Shown here in pieces: positions 13,744 through 15,008 of a stretch of 15,008 nt of DNA. The DNA is from Streptomyces katrae (GTDB taxonomy: Bacteria; Actinomycetota; Actinomycetes; Streptomycetales; Streptomycetaceae), in assembly GCF_000717655.1 (NCBI RefSeq), contig NZ_JNZY01000074.1, positions 1-15,008 of the forward strand, given 5' to 3'. The notes under the pieces are model-generated. The model was given only the letters and a program-made list of their open reading frames with translations, did not search any database and had not been told where the DNA came from. Every line of letters begins with the position of its first letter. The first letter of the stretch is position 1. Made by a program: the position numbers and the translations under genes.

Positions 13744-14565
13744 TCAGTCACCCTGGGGGTGACTGGCTAGGTTCTCTGGTGAAATTTCAAGGTCGGCGGG
13801 GCGTGACGCAATGAGGGTGATGATGTCGCGGATTGCTGCCGTTTGATTTTCAGAGTCCAAGCGGTCGAGGAGGCGTTCAGCGGCGAGAAGATTCAAGAAC
13901 TGCACGGGCTGATTAAAATAGGCGCGCAACTGATCAGAGGCCCTATCCTGCGTTTTTATGTATGTTGCGCCTATGTAAGCGGAGAGGCCCCCGGCCCCTA
14001 GGCCGGCAACGCCGGCAACGACTGAGCCTGTAGGAGAACTCGCCAATCCTGCAACAATCGCGGACACCAGAAGGGTGGCGAGGCCGACGCCTGCGGCTAT
14101 CCTTCCCCAAAAGAAACTGCGCTGGGCGTGCGTGGTCGTGATTGAATGATAGAGGTCCAGCCTCTTCTGAGTCGCATCCCAGAGTGGAGCCAAATCTGTT
14201 GCGCCAGCGCTAATTTCCAGGTCGGCTTTCTTCCACTCCTCTTGCACTTCCCCCAAGAGTAGGCGATCTCGATACGCTTGCTTCCATTCGCTGCGGGTTG
14301 ACAATTTCCAGAATAGGATGACGTAAACCCACATGCCGATGCCGATGGTTGCTCCGTATGTAGTCGCCATCATTTTCTGGTCAGGTATAATGGCGGCCGT
14401 GAGAATTGCACCCACGGCGGCGGGGATTGGTGTGAAGAAAATAAAATAGAGAGTTAAGCGCTTCGCCTTTCTGTACTCCTCTGATCTTCTCCACGCTTGA
14501 CGCTCTCGGGCGGCTTTTATCTTTTTGTCATTAGGCAATTCGGGAGGTGCGGGTTCCTGGCTCAT
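13744..14565 (-). CDS. multi-pass membrane protein, TRADD-N-associated-TM-like, candidate immune effector
   Basis: A 273-residue protein. Residues 1-35 are charged (KKIKAARERQAWRRSEEYRK). Hydrophobic pairs lie near 37-58 and 65-85, and near 163-185 and 189-210. Before the second pair is LDLYHSITTTHAQRSFFWGR and after it RASDQLRAYFNQPVQFLNLLAAERLLDRL. That LYH...A..SF, two-helix, helical-tail layout resembles the 2-TM domain described with cyanobacterial TRADD-N proteins in predicted conflict systems (CyanoTRADDas_TM, from memory). A role as membrane-acting effector is inference. The base composition is clearly AT-richer than the AICE core. Leu37 is TTA (14455-14457). ATG 14565 has GAAGG nearby; ATG 14580 is an alternative. 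The frame upstream reads through the integrase relic and is not genuine. Confidence 0.7.
   Translation of the reverse strand: MSQEPAPPELPNDKKIKAARERQAWRRSEEYRKAKRLTLYFIFFTPIPAAVGAILTAAIIPDQKMMATTYGATIGIGMWVYVILFWKLSTRSEWKQAYRDRLLLGEVQEEWKKADLEISAGATDLAPLWDATQKRLDLYHSITTTHAQRSFFWGRIAAGVGLATLLVSAIVAGLASSPTGSVVAGVAGLGAGGLSAYIGATYIKTQDRASDQLRAYFNQPVQFLNLLAAERLLDRLDSENQTAAIRDIITLIASRPADLEISPENLASHPQGD
13745..13765 (-). terminator. hairpin over the stop codon of the membrane cargo gene
   Basis: CAGTCACCC (13745-13753) and GGGTGACTG (13757-13765) make a 9-bp stem with a three-base loop. It contains the stop codon region of the leftward gene and could terminate its transcript. The overlap with coding sequence makes this a modest call. 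Confidence 0.35.
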
Positions 14566-14609
14566 GACCTTCACCACCATCTGCGACTCATACAAATAGT
14601 GTGCGTCGG

Positions 14610-14895
14610 GTTGGATGGTTTCGCTACGTAGGACGGAACTTCCGCAGCCAGTTGGATGAGGCTGGCGTCGATCGGCTACAGGAGCGGACGAGAGAGCTTC
14701 GTAGGATCTGCTCTCCGACCACTGCATCCCGATCGAGGTCATCGCACGGCCAGACATGCTGGCAGCAGTTACGACCGAGCGGGCGTATCGGAGGCGGCAG
14801 CTGCGGCCCGTCATCGCCGAGGACGCTGAGGCCATGGATGAGACCTTCTCGGAAGATGGGGACGAGGCTCCCATCTCGCCGGAATCGATTCATGG
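14610..14895 (+). pseudogene. decayed 3' end of a second tyrosine integrase
   Basis: Translation gives, in one frame, GRNFRSQLDEAG and TRELRRICS, matching RRNFRILLKEAG and TRELRTSF of the intact integrase. After a frameshift near 14690-14700 another frame gives LSDHCIPIEVIAR, TTERAYR and RRQLRPVIAEDAEAMDETFS, matching its C-terminus through DEAPISPE. The GHS histidine block is lost, frames are broken and the 5' three quarters are missing, so it cannot be active. The tyrosine is retained. It is not a recent duplicate: many substitutions separate it from the int gene. It lies divergently upstream of the membrane cargo gene and is followed by its own hairpin. Confidence 0.85.
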
Positions 14896-14903
14896 GGTGA
14901 GTG

Positions 14904-14939
14904 GCTCCCCCTTTGGCTCCCAGGAGTCAAAGGGGGAGC
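14904..14939 (+). terminator. hairpin downstream of the integrase relic
   Basis: GCTCCCCCTTTG (14904-14915) pairs exactly with 14928-14939, and the stem continues through a G-T wobble and three more pairs to a CCAG loop, about 16 pairs in all. The position relative to the relic equals that of the int terminator, though the stem sequence differs, as expected for a maintained terminator with compensating changes. Confidence 0.7.
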
Positions 14940-15000
14940 ATTCCTCACATCGTTGACCTGCCAGAACATCCGAATCGAGGTCGCGTGCACGTTAGGGTCC

Positions 15001-15008
15001 GCTTAAGG
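15001..15008. repeat. terminal 8-bp direct repeat, candidate att core (right)
   Basis: GCTTAAGG, identical to bases 1-8, begins 61 bases after the relic hairpin, close to the 59-base gap between the int hairpin and the internal att-like site. I infer a right attachment core lying downstream of an integrase gene end, as is usual in AICEs. The sequence may continue beyond the window, so the true repeat could be longer. Confidence 0.4.

Noticed and set aside
13744..14874. 376-residue version of the membrane cargo protein
   Set aside because: The extra 100 residues are the antisense reading of the integrase relic; the natural start is at 14565 or 14580.

Overview
The window is high-GC actinobacterial DNA, most likely from Streptomyces: GC-rich third codon positions, frequent GTG starts, chains of ATGA/GTGA overlaps, and a gene set typical of this genus. 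It holds an actinomycete integrative and conjugative element (AICE) of the pSAM2 type, which moves as double-stranded DNA through one FtsK-like translocase and has no relaxase. Family names come from reading motifs and from memory. No search was run.

Layout, left to right. 1-547: no intact gene; 350-520 looks like the 3' scrap of an Mrr-like restriction endonuclease. 548-1204 (-): HEPN-domain cargo protein. 1398-2443 (+): coupled pair of a double winged-helix GntR regulator and an HD phosphohydrolase. 2431-3665 (-): XRE regulator and Nudix hydrolase, convergent with the HD gene. 3666-4252: control region with divergent predicted promoters, a 13-bp inverted-repeat operator over the rightward promoter, and a long structured leader ending in a strong hairpin. 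4253-8992 (+): transfer operon of seven small or membrane (spread-type) proteins, then the TraB/FtsK translocase. 8993-9287: repeat-rich candidate origin and a hairpin. 9288-11955 (+): replication operon of Prim-Pol, a small Cys/His protein and an SF3 (D5/P4) helicase. 11910-11985: large inverted repeat made of six copies of one octamer. 12039-13510 (+): excisionase and tyrosine integrase, separated by a perfect palindrome. 13744-14565 (-): AT-richer cargo gene for a multi-pass membrane protein resembling TRADD-N-associated membrane domains of predicted immune systems. 14610-14939 (+): decayed 3' end of a second, related integrase with its own downstream hairpin.

The first eight and last eight bases are identical (GCTTAAGG). 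A related site, GATTAAGTCAGG, lies 60 bases after the hairpin of the intact integrase, and the terminal copy lies 61 bases after the hairpin of the integrase relic. My reading, which is inference, is that these are attachment-site cores. The right-hand 1.4 kb would then be the remnant of a second element accreted beside the AICE, carrying the membrane protein.

Proposed working order: the left regulators (GntR, XRE) and nucleotide hydrolases (HD, Nudix) set the element's state and perhaps immunity to a second copy. Xis and Int excise the DNA, Prim-Pol and helicase replicate it, TraB pumps it into a neighbouring hypha, and the spread proteins carry it along the mycelium. Five genes carry the rare Leu codon TTA (XRE regulator, RRQRL-type protein, TraB, Prim-Pol, membrane cargo), which suggests that control, transfer and replication all depend on the developmental tRNA bldA.
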